Origin: Sarcocystis neurona
Taxonomy: Eukaryota; Apicomplexa; Conoidasida; Eucoccidiorida; Sarcocystidae
Reading direction: 5' to 3'
NCBI GenBank assembly: GCA_000727475.1
Contig: KL647295.1
Location: forward strand, 2,564,476-2,628,475
Length of the DNA: 64,000 bases
The translations under genes were made by a program, and so were the position numbers. Shown piece by piece: positions 1 through 11,857 of this stretch. Numbering within the stretch: the stretch's first letter is position 1; the number at the start of each line of letters is the position of its first letter. The notes under the pieces were generated by a model. The model was given only the letters and a program-made list of their open reading frames with translations. It was not told where the DNA came from and made no database searches.

Positions 1-1750
1 GGAGGATTGGCGGGCCCGATGCTGTGTAACTTTACATCGACATTTGAAGGCGCATAGACGTATACTACTTGACAGAAGACCGCCAAAAGCAGAGGAAGGC
101 TGCCTCTCAAGGCTGCATACCTCGTGGGCATCCCATAACGAACCCCTAAAGACCCCGTGTTCGTATACATCTTGAAAGTCTTACCCAGATTTTTCATGAA
201 GATCGTGACCTCACTACATTCGTTTATATACATACACATGCTTGTTGCTTGGTTGTCCCCCCACCGCTTGAAATTTGTGTGCCATTGGTGGCAGTGTTAT
301 ACAGGTACGATGTCTGTCTGTGCCCGTACTCACGTAACAGAAATTACCCTATCGGTGGTCCGAGTGTATCGCCACCCTGGAGGTGATACTCAGGGCTTCA
401 AGCAGCCTGCGGTGTCACCCCGTTTTAGCGTACGCTTTACGGGTAACCAACTCAACGTGAATGGACGAGTATACAAAAAGTCGATGAAGCGACCTTACCT
501 GTAAACAAGTGCATAGTAGTGCGGATTAGGTATGGATTTAAGTCAATGGTGTTCAGCAGCTTCGCAGGTCTCCTGAGAGCGCGTGGGCTGCCACGTGTGC
601 GACGTCGTCTTTGGCAGGGGATTGCAAAAGAGAATCGAGCGTCAACCGAGACAGCAGTGGCATGCAGTAAGCTCCCTGTGTCCCTGCAGTGCTTCAGTGT
701 CGAGGTAGTGTTCCCTCGTTGAATGAACGTATCTCTCCGGTACAAAACTAACTGTATCTGGAAAAAACCTCCGCAAATAAGGTAGCGCCTTCATTCCCAC
801 GGAGCGCAGCGCTGTACGTGTTTTACCAGGGATAGTTGCCCACGTGGGTAGCATCGGCTTCATCTGACAGTCCATTGCTTCAGGAGGTCCCTCGAGAAGG
901 TGGAGCTCACGCCCTCCAAGCGAAGATAGAGGAACAGAAACTCGTAGAGTTCGGGAATTTAAAGAGCGGATGTTGGGGAGAAACCGATTGTTGTGATGAG
1001 GAGCGGTAACGCCCGCTGCTCCTCACAGTAGTGAGGACGCGCGGATGTGCGCGTATTCAAAGGGGACTTGCCAGGTCGACGAGAGACGTACCTGGAAAAG
1101 GGTCTACCCGAATTTTTTTTCTCCCATATGGTTCGCGTGATGTTTTCACCGGGTTCCATCCTTGCCTTCATATATTTACCGATGAGAATATTCTCTTGCG
1201 ACGTCCCTCTGCAGTATACCTGAAAGGCGGCAGGACTGCGTTTGTCTAACGTTGTCTGTCACTCACACACTGCGTAATGTGTGTATGCGGTGACGTCGGC
1301 ATTCAGTAAGGGTGGAAATGAGCGCACAACACATGCAGTGTTGCGGGAGCCACGAAAGAGTTCCGCAACTGCATTCTTCCTTAAAGGTGCCTCTACACAA
1401 TCACGCACGTGCCCGCATCAATTTGGTCGAAAAGTGTGAGAGGAGTCTTCTTGGCTGGAGCACATTCAGAAGTCCAATTCTAGCTAACTGAGTGATTATC
1501 GCCTGTAGCTAGGAGATTGCCACAGCACACTTCGGAGGTGCAGTGCTTCCTGGGCTAGCACTCTCGGCCTCGTCTGATGATCATAGAAGAGCCCTGTGCA
1601 GAAACATTACTGTGGAGTGCGCGGATAATTAAGCTCCGTATGGCAGGTATGGATCTCACGTTGCGTCTAATCTGAAATTCAAGGCGAAAAAGGACCTGGC
1701 AAAGAAGACTGAAGGGACGAAAAATTGCCCTCATGTACTGTTATGGCTCG
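1..1750. other. Left edge, no supportable gene
   Basis: Open frames of 62-115 codons occur on both strands (157-504 plus; 452-875 minus), but none has coding character or paired splice sites. From 1250 to 1750 there is no frame of 60 codons at all. This leads into the TATA-like promoter at 1763. Confidence 0.4.
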
Positions 1751-1762
1751 CCGACGCGCTCG

Positions 1763-1883
1763 TATATAAAGATCCGTGCCGCACGGCGAACTCGTGTTCG
1801 AGCACTGGGTGAACACGGAAAGTTCACTTCTCAACCGCGTACGCACACGGCCGAAAGATAGATATCAGCAGCTACTTCAAGAG
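1763..1883 (+). promoter_or_regulatory. TATA-like box, short leader and strong splice donor
   Basis: TATATAAAG at 1763-1771 is followed about 25-30 bases downstream by a stretch without ATG, ending at AAGAG|GTAAGTAAG (donor at 1884). This has the layout of a promoter with an untranslated first exon. TATA boxes are uncommon in coccidian promoters, so it stands out. Which downstream exon it serves is not clear. Open stretches at 1977-2165 and 2166-2253 (the latter with a GTGAGC donor) are candidates. Confidence 0.35.
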
Positions 1884-2165
1884 GTAAGTAAGTTCACGTT
1901 CAAACTGGAGGGTGATTTATTTATTGTCTAAAGTAAACCGGAAAAGTGTTCCCAGCGCAGAAGGCGCTCCAGGCGTTTGGTCATCGTAACGCAGACACGA
2001 CGTGATGTGCACACGAGGAACGCAGCTCCCGGCAGAAAGCTACCTGCGGTCCGTATACGCACAGCTACGCCTCCGTACGGGGAGCTGTCGCCCCGTATGT
2101 TGCTTAAGGAAATCTATTCCTCTGTGCTTGCCGTACGCAGCGTCGTACACGACGGTTGGATCTAA

Positions 2166-2253
2166 TATGCAGCATCGTCGAGGAGATGTTACTGCGCAGT
2201 TGCAGATGCTCTCTGTGGGTTGACTGCTGCGGACCTGACTTTTCTGCCGAGTC
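2166..2253 (+). CDS. Candidate short exon with GTGAGC donor
   Basis: A plus-strand frame, open after a stop near 2164, reads through RRCYCAVADALCGLTAADL to a GTCAG|GTGAGC donor near 2254. It is short and Cys-rich. A weak acceptor, low length and an overlapping frame keep confidence low. It could be the second exon of a transcript starting at the leader near 1.8 kb. Confidence 0.2.
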
Positions 2254-3785
2254 AGGTGAGCACCTACATCTCAACATTCTTTTGCAGTGCACGGAGTGTA
2301 CGACGTAGAGTTGTGGTTCCACCAATTGATTGTCCTTGACTGACCACAGGGGGAAGTACGACGCGGGACGGGTGGTGAAGTCAGTAGACGGTGCTAGAGT
2401 CGGTTGAAGATCTGAAAGGTTCGGCTACTTGAAGCTATATGTGGCGCGCAGCCTCACTATTCAGTCACCGCATAGCAACATTTCAATGTTCCCCACGCAA
2501 GAGAGGAGTGTAGACGAATGAGTACCACTTCTGGAGAATCATACAGAACAAATGTTTCATGAACTACTCGGGAATTTCACCGAAGGCAGTTACACAGTAG
2601 GGTGCCTTACGCGAGGAGATGAGCACCAGCGCGAAGACGATAAAGGGAGCGCTGAAACGACCTCTCGTCACCTTACGTAGGTGACTATTTGGTAAAGTCC
2701 TCCTAGCAAAAGCCTTCGCTGCAGCTATGGTGCGTCGCCCACATGGAGACCTCGGGGGCAGCTGTCCCATGTATGTAGTCGCCTACGCAGAGTTGTACGG
2801 AGCGTCAAAGTTTAGATTGCATAGAAGTCACCGAATTCACGAAAATGTGGCCACTAACAGATTTTCTACACACCTACACAATAGAATACAAATAGTGGTT
2901 GACGAGGAACAGTAGAAAACAGAAAAGGGCGGAGGCCCGAGCTCCTTATCTTGGACGGGGACAGCTGTTTTCAGCAGGCGTGTCGGTGCCCTGAAACTGT
3001 CCCCGCAACAACTTCGACAGCGAATGCATGAAGCCAAGCTTGGAAGTCGCTGAAACCTTGTGTCACCGCAGTAAAAAGTTTACGACTGAGACAGCCCCAT
3101 TAGGGGGAGGCAAAATCCTCCCTCCACGCGAGTACAACGGAGTGATTTATTTGCGAAAATTCCCAGCAGACGCGCAGACGTCCAGGTCGGAGCAGGTGGG
3201 CGTGACGCACACAGTTTAGCGGGACGATCCAAGTCACACGCATGCATTTGAGACGCGACGTAAACGGGGGCGCGTCGCAATCAGAAGGTCAATAAAAAAT
3301 GCTATTTTCGGCAGATATCAAATTCAGGGGAAATCGTCAGTCGGTTCTACTGATCTGTGCGTGTCGAAATGGACAACGGGGTAGTTTTGCCTGACTGTGG
3401 CTGTGGCAGCGATACGTTTGTCGCCTGTCTGACTAAATGTTGTCTCTTACCGTGAAAGCGACGTGGACTTTCCTTCGAGTGCCTGTATGGCTTCATCTTT
3501 CGAGTTCTAGAGTTAAGACCTCGAAAAATACACGTGGCAAGGACTCGTTGGAGCCTGGAACGTTGATAGCACAGAATCTATGTCTCACACGAACGAAGAG
3601 CGAGAGGAAGTTGGCCAAATATGTGTTGTCTGAGAAAGGCTTTGTTTGACGCAGATGCTTGCTCGCTAACGCACGCGTTGACACCTGTCTCCAATTAGTT
3701 GGGCGTCACACACGTGGAGTAACGAGTCGACCTTGGAAGGGACGCGCGTCGCAATCAGAGATGTCAGAGAAGAGCACCTGCACAA

Positions 3786-4960
3786 ATGGCATGCAAATTG
3801 GACGAAGTCGCGCGTCGACGTCTACCGGTTGATGAAGGCCGACAAAGACAATGTTTGTTTGACAGTGCTGAAGGTTGTGATGACAACAGATTTTTCCCCT
3901 CTGTGGCTAACAATTTCCTCCCCGTTACACTAAAGAGAATGAAAACTTTGCTTTTTGTGTCTTTGTCACTTCTTCCCACAAGTTGCAAGTACCACGTCGA
4001 ACGAATGCCGATGACGAGGTCGCTGTGGAAGAAAAATGCTCATAGCAAATAATGCGCCTTACACAGGAGGAGTGGGTGGAACGAGATTCACCAATCAATC
4101 GTCTGCCCTGGCAGGCATCTGTAGACACGGATGCTCACTCGCCGTGAGACACGGATGTGTCCGTCTCAGGGTAGTTGCGCATCACGCTTGTACGTTAGCC
4201 GGCGGACGAAGCAGTCAAAGGCGTCACAGACAAACAGCGTCACAGAAGACAACCACATTGAGAGAAGTTCTGCATTGAGATATACTGATTCATGAGTGCC
4301 GATACGGAGAGCGGGACCGTTATGGTTGATGGTAGTCGCGGAGACTCTGGGGGTTTTGTGTCATATCTGGCTGATAATCTTGTTCCTTTTAGGCTGAAGA
4401 CAATCAAGCTTCTGCCCTCCATATCTGCCGGAGTCCTTTCTTGGCTTCTGGTGCCACTTCGTACGAACTCACAGAATCAGAATGGGATGGAGGCTGAAAT
4501 GCCCGTGGCAAAATTCTGACGTTTCAGACAAATGTTAAAGAAGACGAAACGAAATACGTCCGTTCTGACAGGCTTCTCTGCACAGAAATACCTGCCAGTA
4601 GATGCAAACACATCTGCCACGATTCACGTATGCATCACGCGCACACGTGTGGAGGACGACTTTGGAACGGACATGCCCCCTCCCGAGCAGAGAGATGGGA
4701 ATAGCGCCACTCCGCGTAAGACATCCATTGTGAGTGTTTGTGCGGTAAGGTCCACTAAATATTGAGTAGCCAGAAGGACAACTGAAGTGTTTCTGCTGGT
4801 ACTCTTGGAAGTTGTCGAAGCAACAGGTTTTGTCTGTTTTGTGGCTGATAGTCGTGTCCTTTCTATTTTGGAGAAAATACACGTCTTTCCCTTGATGGCT
4901 ACTTGAGTTTTTTCCTGGAGTCTCAAAAATCACGTCACCCAAATACAGTTGGTCAGGTGT
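3786..4960 (+). repeat. Three diverged tandem units of about 465 bp
   Basis: Related sequences recur around 3904 (GTGGCTAAC), 4367 (CTGGCTGATAAT) and 4841 (GTGGCTGATAG), each embedded in a longer similar stretch of 60-100 bases. Translated in the plus direction they give FFPSVANNFLPVTLKRM, FVSYLADNLVPFRLKTI and FVCFVADSRVLSILEKI. The antisense translations also align, so the coding strand is not settled. An acceptor-like TTGTTCCTTTTAG lies inside the middle unit. This looks like an old tandem duplication of an exon or small gene, now partly decayed. Confidence 0.5.
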
Positions 4961-5569
4961 GGACGTAGCCTGGAGTGCTCATAGCAAAGTGTTACAGCTC
5001 ACGCACTGGAAAGGAGCACAATAAAATCGGGGTGACGCTCACAGTTGCAAAGCCCTCTCGTGACTCCACATGTTGTTGACAGCTGCTCGATGAGCACAAC
5101 CTGCGGAGGAGGCTTGCTCCGCTACCTCAATGAACGTGTATGCGTTGCTTCCCCTGTACCTCTGCTATTCTAAGTAATCCCGAATGCATATGACCCGTGC
5201 AAGTCCCTCTTCGGAAGTTCGTCACAACATAAATGTCTTCAGACAGTGTGGAGGTTGCAGCATAAGTGAAGTAGGAATATGCTTCTGTATTGTGCGAAAG
5301 CAGAACCCACGAAATTCCGGCAGTAATGCTTAACTTGGTGATCTGTGTCCGGCGACGACTCGTGAGAATTGTGGCGGGATATCACCATGGTCTAGTTCTC
5401 GTGAACATGCGGCGGAGACGGAAGAAGAGGGTGGGGTAGAAGGGTCTGCTTGGAAAGGAAAGCGTTATGCTCAAATGCGTTCCACTGCGTATCGTCGTGT
5501 CAGCGCGTGGCCAGTGTCTAAGACCACTTCCATGCGTACGTAAGGTTCCGGGTCCTGTCCTGCAGGTAG

Positions 5570-5785
5570 ACTGTCACATTGTTCGAAGCGGGCTACTGTG
5601 TAGTTAGACATCAGAGTGTACTTGATCTACGCTCGTGTTTGGGCGGAGTGTGCAACCTCTCAATGACAGTGGTCCCATTTCCAGCGACCTGTAACAAGTA
5701 CGCCCGTTCGCTGACACTCGGAGGCTTCTATAAAACCTCCATGAAAGACCATGGAGGCTCTGGGAAAGCATGCTATTTCAGCTAG
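5570..5785 (+). CDS. Candidate Cys-rich exon
   Basis: Open for 71 codons on the plus strand. The peptide has six Cys and the recurring strand-then-proline pattern (VCNLSMTVVPFPATCNKY). It lies shortly after the acceptor-like TCCTGTCCTGCAG, but an in-frame TAG falls between them, so the 5' boundary is unknown. A hairpin with 8-bp arms (CCTCCATG/CATGGAGG) lies near its 3' end, around 5737-5758. Confidence 0.3.
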   Translation, partial: TVTLFEAGYCVVRHQSVLDLRSCLGGVCNLSMTVVPFPATCNKYARSLTLGGFYKTSMKDHGGSGKACYFS

Positions 5786-6046
5786 ATTGCGTCAGACCCA
5801 CTCGCGAAATCTTAACCTTTAGCGAAGTTCTCATTTTTTGTTCCACACAGAGGCGTTGCTACCTGTTTGCGGTCACCCCGTCAGCTTAGCACGGTACCGC
5901 AAATGTGTGACAAACTGCATAGGGAAACCATGACGAGTGGAGGCTTTTTCGGAGCTCAGGTCGACCTGGGCTAACTCTTAGGCAAGGCTTCTGTCAAATA
6001 TACAGTATGCTTGATACTGAAGTGGCTAGTTTCCACTCCCTTCTAG

Positions 6047-6190
6047 AGCAACCGGAGCAGCACCAGCAGTACCAAGAGCAGCGTCAGCATGGAAGCAGCA
6101 GCAGCACCATTAACAGCAGCATCAGAACAGCAACAGCACAACTAAGAACAGCGCCAAAACAGCAGCAGCCTCAGCAGTAACCACAGACGG
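6047..6190 (+). repeat. Interrupted CAG/AGC triplet block
   Basis: A stretch dominated by CAG/AGC triplets with single-base interruptions, broken by stops in all frames. Such blocks are a hallmark of Eimeria repeat-rich segments and often encode Gln/Ala/Ser runs. Here I see no surviving open frame. Scattered CAG triplets continue to about 6490. Confidence 0.7.
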
Positions 6191-6561
6191 CAACACGCTA
6201 AAACAAGGGGGCCAACACCACCGTGCGCCATGCGCACGCCAAATACTGGGTACTACACACAATATTTTTGTTCCCTGTCACATACTCCTTGACAGTCCCG
6301 CGTCGGTAGCATCGTCTGCAGAGCAGCTGCACGCCCAAAGCCAACAGCCTGCGGTACCACGCCCTGCAGTCGTAGCACACGACCTCACCGGCAGCGGGCA
6401 ATTGTCATGTGCCGACCCACGAGCCGCCGTGGCTGCAGCAGCGACACGTAACAGCAGTTCCTCCTGCAGCAGGGAGCAGCACGAGCAACTCGCCCGGTGT
6501 AATATTTGCATCTTTCAGAGGAAAGGGTTTTCAAGTAGACGCACGTACCTGTTGCAGGAGA

Positions 6562-6755
6562 CATGTTGGAAGGTGGGCTCTCTAAGCAGCCGGCGGGTGT
6601 GCACGAAGTGGAGCTGGCGGTCGAGGTAACACCTGTCCACGTAGAGGAAGTGGAGGTGAAAGCATCACGAAATCCCACTGATTCATCCGCGAGAGTACGG
6701 AATTACCAGCAAACCAGCCGAGACAAGCCGTTCTTCGTAGATGTCTTCACTGTGC
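6562..6755 (+). CDS. Candidate Val/Glu-rich exon
   Basis: Begins after a good acceptor (CGCACGTACCTGTTGCAG). The peptide is Val/Glu-rich (for example VELAVEVTPVHVEEVEV) and then KPFFVDVFTVQG. The frame is open to 7054, but the later part is CACA-rich and unlikely to be coding. A minus-strand frame over the same bases (6385-6678) is Ser/Thr-rich and may instead be real. Not recognised. Confidence 0.3.
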
Positions 6756-8530
6756 AGGGGAAATTTCTGCGTTCTTCTGGAGAAGAAATGCCGGCACTTA
6801 CATGTCGCAGCTCCAGTCGATTTCGCTGTGCGCCCCTGCGTACAAAGACGGACAAACACACACACCATGGGTTCCCGGGCACACACAGGCGTCAACATGC
6901 GCGCGTGTACACGCAAAGGGAGGAGCACGCACATACTACCATAGACCGAGTTTGTGAAAAACACAAACACACCATATGGCCTATGCTTTTGAGTGGTCAT
7001 CTGGTGTCCGCCGAACCAATGCGTCTTAACGTGGGAGAGCAAACATACATCTGAATACACCAAGGTACATGCCAAGAAACATAAACGATCGAGGCACACT
7101 CGCTTTTGTATGTTCAGCGGACGGCTGCCAAGCTGTTGCCTACCTACGTGTGAGCAGCGGTATTCAGTGAATCAAGTAAAGGTAGCCTGTGGCATAAACA
7201 TATGTAAGTGCACCTGCCTTCAGCCACGTCGATGGCGCATGCATTTAAACGGACAAGTGCGACAAAATCGACATCACGGCAGACGAAAGAGTGGGTGCAC
7301 CTGCGAGGATCCGTCTGCGAATGCATGCAACAATGAAGGCGCCTGCCTCCGTAAGGCGGCTCCCCACGTTGCTACTATGTATCAGTAATATACTCACACA
7401 CTTATGAGGCCCAGCAGCACCAGCAGCAACTGTTTGGTTCCATGGAGGAGTTGAGTTATACGCGTTTGCTCTTCAACCCGTACTCAGAACCATGATGTTG
7501 TATTGCACCAGGCGACTGCAAAGACTCTTGGCGGCGAACAGCATGGTGCTGTTCTTAGAACACGGCTCTAGCGCGCTGTGTGGCAGCGCAACTCCAGAAA
7601 GAGGTCTGTTTTTTTCGGAATTTCACTCACTCGCTTCCCGTCGCATTCGTTTGTAGACGTACAGAACAAAACGTATAGGTGATTGTCGCATGCAGGCCCA
7701 CACATTCTGTATTCCACAGATACACATAGAAATATACTGCAGTCGTAAACGTGATTGCACATCCACATTTGCTGTGTCCTTTCGGTACTGCTGGACAGTG
7801 TGCATTGACAGTGCATGCTTTTGGGAGGCCATTAGCAACTTACCGCCTGCTTGATCCGTGTTCGCCACTCGGCAGTACAACAACATTTGTGGTCTTTGCA
7901 AATGCTGGCACAGCACTCGTCGGTTTTTGTGCAGCAGCCCTTAGTTTTGTGATGACGTCTCTCCAATTTCATCACGCGCGTGCGATGTTCTGTCCAGTAG
8001 CCTCTTCCGTTCTAGCAGACTACGTGAACACCAGGGCTTTCGCGCCCATCCAGGCGCACCAGTAGATACGAAAGCATGAAGGCCCTTCGGGGTTATTCAC
8101 CTCCCGGAACATAGTTACAGTTGTTCTATTAGAGCCGATACGCCTAACAGTCCTGTGTAGGAGAGCAGCACTCCGGCTGTCACTGCGTGTTCCGGATGCC
8201 ACAGATTCGACGCAGGAATCTGAACTGGATATCAGGGTTTACAACAAACAAGTCACGCTCAGTACGGATAAACCTTAGATACAACAGGGTTCTGAAGGGG
8301 AGGCGTTGTCAACCGGTGGCCCCATGTGTACCGTTGCGCAGCGTTCAGTGGGGGGCACTGTTCGCCGCAGTGATGAAAGGCAGTCGATGTCTCTGTCTTT
8401 GTACTTTGCCAGTATGGACTTGCACATCGTGCTTCTGTCCACCTCACTGTCGTCTCTTTCAGCAGACCGCTGTTTACGTCGTGTTCACAAACACATTTGC
8501 GCATCTCTTTTAGCACGAAAACTCGCTCCC

Positions 8531-9128
8531 ATGGAATGTCTCTGTACGTGTCCTCGCTTCCCGATTCACCGTCTGCTGCTGCCCGTCGCGATGCTTGTTG
8601 CCATTAGCACCGTCGGTCGCTGTGCTGAAACATCACTTGGTAAGTGGCAAAAAGCATGTAACACGCCACCGGCAGCGGTGGGAAAAGCGCATGCATCACT
8701 TGTTTTTGAAAGCAGCACTTTGTTCATCAAGATTGCGGTCCCTCTGCATGACGTGTTCCTCCCCTTCTTCGTCAGCTTTTTAGAAAAGAATCGTGCGACG
8801 CTTTCCTAGCACAACAGCTGTTTCAGGTAGTCGCTGTCCGACACGGACGTCTGGGACACTAGCGCAGTCTGAGGGTGGTCAACGTGAGACGTTTTCAGCA
8901 CCAGCTGCTTCTTTTCGTCCTGAGCGCCTCCGTGGAGAACTGGAACATGCTATAGCCATTGTTACACCTGAAGCGCGGTCAATACCCTGGCAACGTCGTG
9001 ACGCAGAAGCTTCGGATTCGGGGGTGCCCTGGTCCTCCAGACACGGATGTCGGGGGCCGATGGTCAACACAAACGCTCGGTGCGTGTCCGACAATTCAGA
9101 CACGCTGGTGAACAGGCGGCGTCCTTGA
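8531..9128 (+). CDS. Secreted protein gene: signal-peptide exon plus second exon
   Basis: Exon 1 (8531-8639) starts at ATG and encodes a classical signal peptide: a short polar head, then LLLPVAMLVAISTVG and a small-residue end before Cys-Ala-Glu. It stops at a strong GTAAGT donor in phase 1. Exon 2 starts at 8827 after CAACAGCTGTTTCAG, with matching phase, and is open for about 99 codons to a stop at 9126. The spliced product would be about 136 residues: secreted, Arg/Ser-rich, with four Cys in the mature part. More exons may follow through a GTGAAC donor near 9112, since 9289-9533 looks like coding sequence of the same type. Family not recognised. Export through the secretory pathway is a firm inference from the signal peptide, but the function is unknown. 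Confidence 0.55.
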
Positions 9129-9288
9129 CCCCGATGTCTCTTTTCCACACTACTTCTCAATGTTTGCGGAGGGTCGTCAAAGCTGGGGGATGTTGTCTGT
9201 TCTGGACTATTATTGATCTTTGCTTACGCGCTCCTTTACCGTAGGTGTTATTAAATGGGTTGTGATTCCGCCTCCGTGGTCACGGTGA

Positions 9289-9533
9289 TGTAAACTCACC
9301 GTCAAGTATAACGTGCAAGTAATGTGGTCGTTGAAGTTAGATGGGGAAACACCCACGTCGCCCGAGGTGTCTCCAGTTCGGAAAAGTATTTGCGGGCACG
9401 TTGAATCTGTTATATACATCCGTGCTGTCGATAACTCGACTGGTGTGCGCGCGAAGGGCGACCACCTACGGTTCTCGTCTCCATTCTGTGAAGATTCGGC
9501 GTGGATCGTTACCTCGGCGGCGAGCATGATAAT
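9289..9533 (+). CDS. Candidate internal exon with GTGAGT donor
   Basis: Open for 81 codons and ending in phase 2 at a strong GTGAGT donor. The peptide begins with alternating hydrophobics (KLTVKYNVQVMWSLKLDGE) and has a central Cys and another near the end, consistent with an extracellular strand-rich module. No strong acceptor was found. A clear acceptor at 9244 (GCTCCTTTACCGTAG) opens a different frame that stops after 14 codons. It probably belongs to the signal-peptide gene just upstream. Confidence 0.4.
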
Positions 9534-10114
9534 GTGAGTCTAACAAAGCACTTCTGCAACTTCGCTGATAGGATTAAAGGGCGTGTTTTCCTGAGTTGTA
9601 AATTTCATGCCGACGATAAGGAAATGCCCTATTGGGCCCACAAAACAAAAGCGCAGCTTCAATGAGACGCTGTATAGTATTCACTCTTGCATGTGTCAGC
9701 TCGTCGTTCTCGCAAGCGGAATCAGCGGAGCAAGCGGTTGTAAAATTGGTTTCTTGCACATGTTAGCCGAAACGATGTGCACGCACCAGCGTATCTCAAC
9801 TGAAACTGGCACACGAGCCTCGGTTGGGGAATTCTTGAGATGGTCTCAGCTCTCCTAGTTTGGTCCCACCTCAGTGAGGGTGCGAAGCTTACGCAGGGCT
9901 TTGCCTTCCTTACGTTTGTCTTGAAGGTTTGATTTTTCCTCAGAAGCCTGAGTTCGTATGGACTTCCCATCATACAGAAAAGACGTATCGTGGCTAGTTT
10001 TAATGCAGCGGGCAGAGAAGCAGTGACTCGACTTCCGCTGTGTACTGTCTTCTGTTACAGAGGTCGCATGCAGAACTTTGTTCTAGGGATGTTGGTAGAA
10101 AAAATGTCATCTAA

Positions 10115-10447
10115 GTGGTCCGCGCGGAAGAATATTGGATGTGCTTCTCGGACCCGTGCTCTTCGCACCTAATCTGCGAAGTGGTGCAGCCGCCTAGCAT
10201 TTTGGCGCTGCACTGTGCATGTGGGCGTGCTGCCGCGCTCGACCATCAGGAGACCTCCTCCTCATCAGCAACATTACCGTCATGCCTGCCTCAGCATCAC
10301 TCTTGGCAAGTGTGGACAAGTACCGTCATGCCTGCCTCAGCATCACTCTTGGCGAGAGTGGACAAGTATACCCTTAGGCGTGTTCCTCAGTTCGTCCAGG
10401 TTCAGTATCCCGTCTTCAGTGCGGAGGGTTTTGAGAATTCCTGTTGA
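10115..10447 (+). CDS. Candidate Cys-rich open frame containing a 46-bp repeat
   Basis: Open for 110 codons, without a clear ATG (GTG-type start only). The N-terminal part has seven Cys and strand-like stretches (SHLICEVVQPPSILALHCAC). The middle is Ser-rich and includes the two-copy 46-bp repeat. Because 46 is not a multiple of three, the two copies are read in different frames, which argues against the downstream half being constrained protein. Confidence 0.25.
   Translation: MVRAEEYWMCFSDPCSSHLICEVVQPPSILALHCACGRAAALDHQETSSSSATLPSCLPQHHSWQVWTSTVMPASASLLARVDKYTLRRVPQFVQVQYPVFSAEGFENSC
10275..10366 (+). repeat. Two-copy 46-bp direct repeat
   Basis: TACCGTCATGCCTGCC and what follows recurs at 10275 and 10321 with very few mismatches (AAGTG in copy 1 against GAGAG in copy 2). 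The near-identity of two copies in otherwise diverged DNA points to a recent slippage or local duplication. Confidence 0.8.
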
Positions 10448-10642
10448 GGCCAGCGAGGTGTGGCGGAATGGTGGGTGAAGGGACGCCAAGACTTCAGCAG
10501 AACAGCACAGATGGTGTTTAGGAATGCATCCAGCGGCAAATCGGCAATGGCGCGCTGTCACACGAACTGGGTGGAGGTGAAGTCGACTCAGCTGGATCCA
10601 CCTTCGTGGCGGCAACCACCTCACAACAGGTTCGTCGACTGA

Positions 10643-11857
10643 AACGTCTCTTTCAGCGTTTCTTGACGAAACATAGTTGGCAGAAGATTAACGTCTCCGG
10701 AGACGAGAGTCTTGAAGCGCGTAGGACCAAGCGACCTACTTAATGTATTCTGACTCCCGGGACCGTCTGGTGGTACCGTCTCTCGTGTAGGTGCTCCACA
10801 TCCTTCTGCCCTCCTTATTTTCAGTATCGGTAAGCTACGAACCCCTCTCCACCCTCACGCATACCTGGGTGGTATTGCTGGAAAAAAGTATACAAATACT
10901 AGGTGGTTGCGACGTCCCAGTCTTCAGAACCCCCTTTCTCGGCTCCTCGCTACATAATTCGTTCGTGCTTTATGAGGAGCATAAGTGACGTAAGGACTGG
11001 CAGTTCTCGCTCGCCTCCTACATGATAGTATACCACGAATTACCTCTCACCATACGTTATTAACTGGCCTCCAGGGGCTTTTGTACAAAGGCAAGTGGTG
11101 CGATTTCTTTCTACAGTTTAGCGGCAGTAGGAGGTTCCGTACGTTCACGCACCTGTGACCGACTGTTACAAGCAAAACTACTTGTTAGCCCTTGGGATAA
11201 CTACTGAACGTATTAGTTAACATAGTTTTGAACGCAGTGCCACGCAAGGCGTCCACCGGGCAGTACGGATACTAAAGCGCTTGCCTTGTAAATGTTGAAG
11301 AAAGACATCTGCAAAAACAGCGCTAATCAACTATTTTGTAAGGTGTCGAAGCTTGCGAATTTTAATTGCGCCAGCAAAACGAATTGCTACTGAGAGCGCG
11401 AACGAACCGAAGCGTAGCTCAGGCCTGGAGGAGACGCACTTGCAAGTAGTGGAAGTAAGGGCTGCGACTTGCAGTTAATGAGTTTCCAAAAAGGGGGGTG
11501 GTATCGATCAACACATGAAAAACGACGCGTCGTCGACGGGGTCACTGGCTCTTTAACGATGCTTCAATTCCTGCAAGCGGATCCCCCTGCTGCCGGTGGA
11601 TGCATTGTGTGGTTACTGCAAGACGTCCCCGTGCTAAACCTGTAGGCACCTACCGAGAAGGACGCTACAACGGAGTGAGAGTAGAAATTGTTGAACTGAG
11701 GTGAAAAGAATATTTCTTAGACTACATCTCAAGATGAGCGTCCTGAAGCTGCGGAAAAGCTTTCGTCTCATGGAGCAGACGAGGGAGCCGCACATGAATT
11801 AATTGTGCCGCGCGAAGAGGACACCGCAAAAGGCCAGAGGTATCTGGGGCCAGCAGG
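10643..11857. other. About 1.2 kb without a supportable gene
   Basis: Apart from a short plus frame at 10791-10988 that follows TTATTTTCAG and stops without clear coding character, I see no open frame, splice pair, repeat or hairpin worth calling. Composition is ordinary. Confidence 0.5.

Noticed and set aside
4535..4942. 135-codon minus-strand frame as a gene
   Set aside because: Overlaps the third tandem unit. The peptide has no clear coding character and the other units lack the same frame intact.
10275..10366. Direct repeats considered as a CRISPR array
   Set aside because: Two adjacent 46-bp copies without spacers, in a eukaryotic context.
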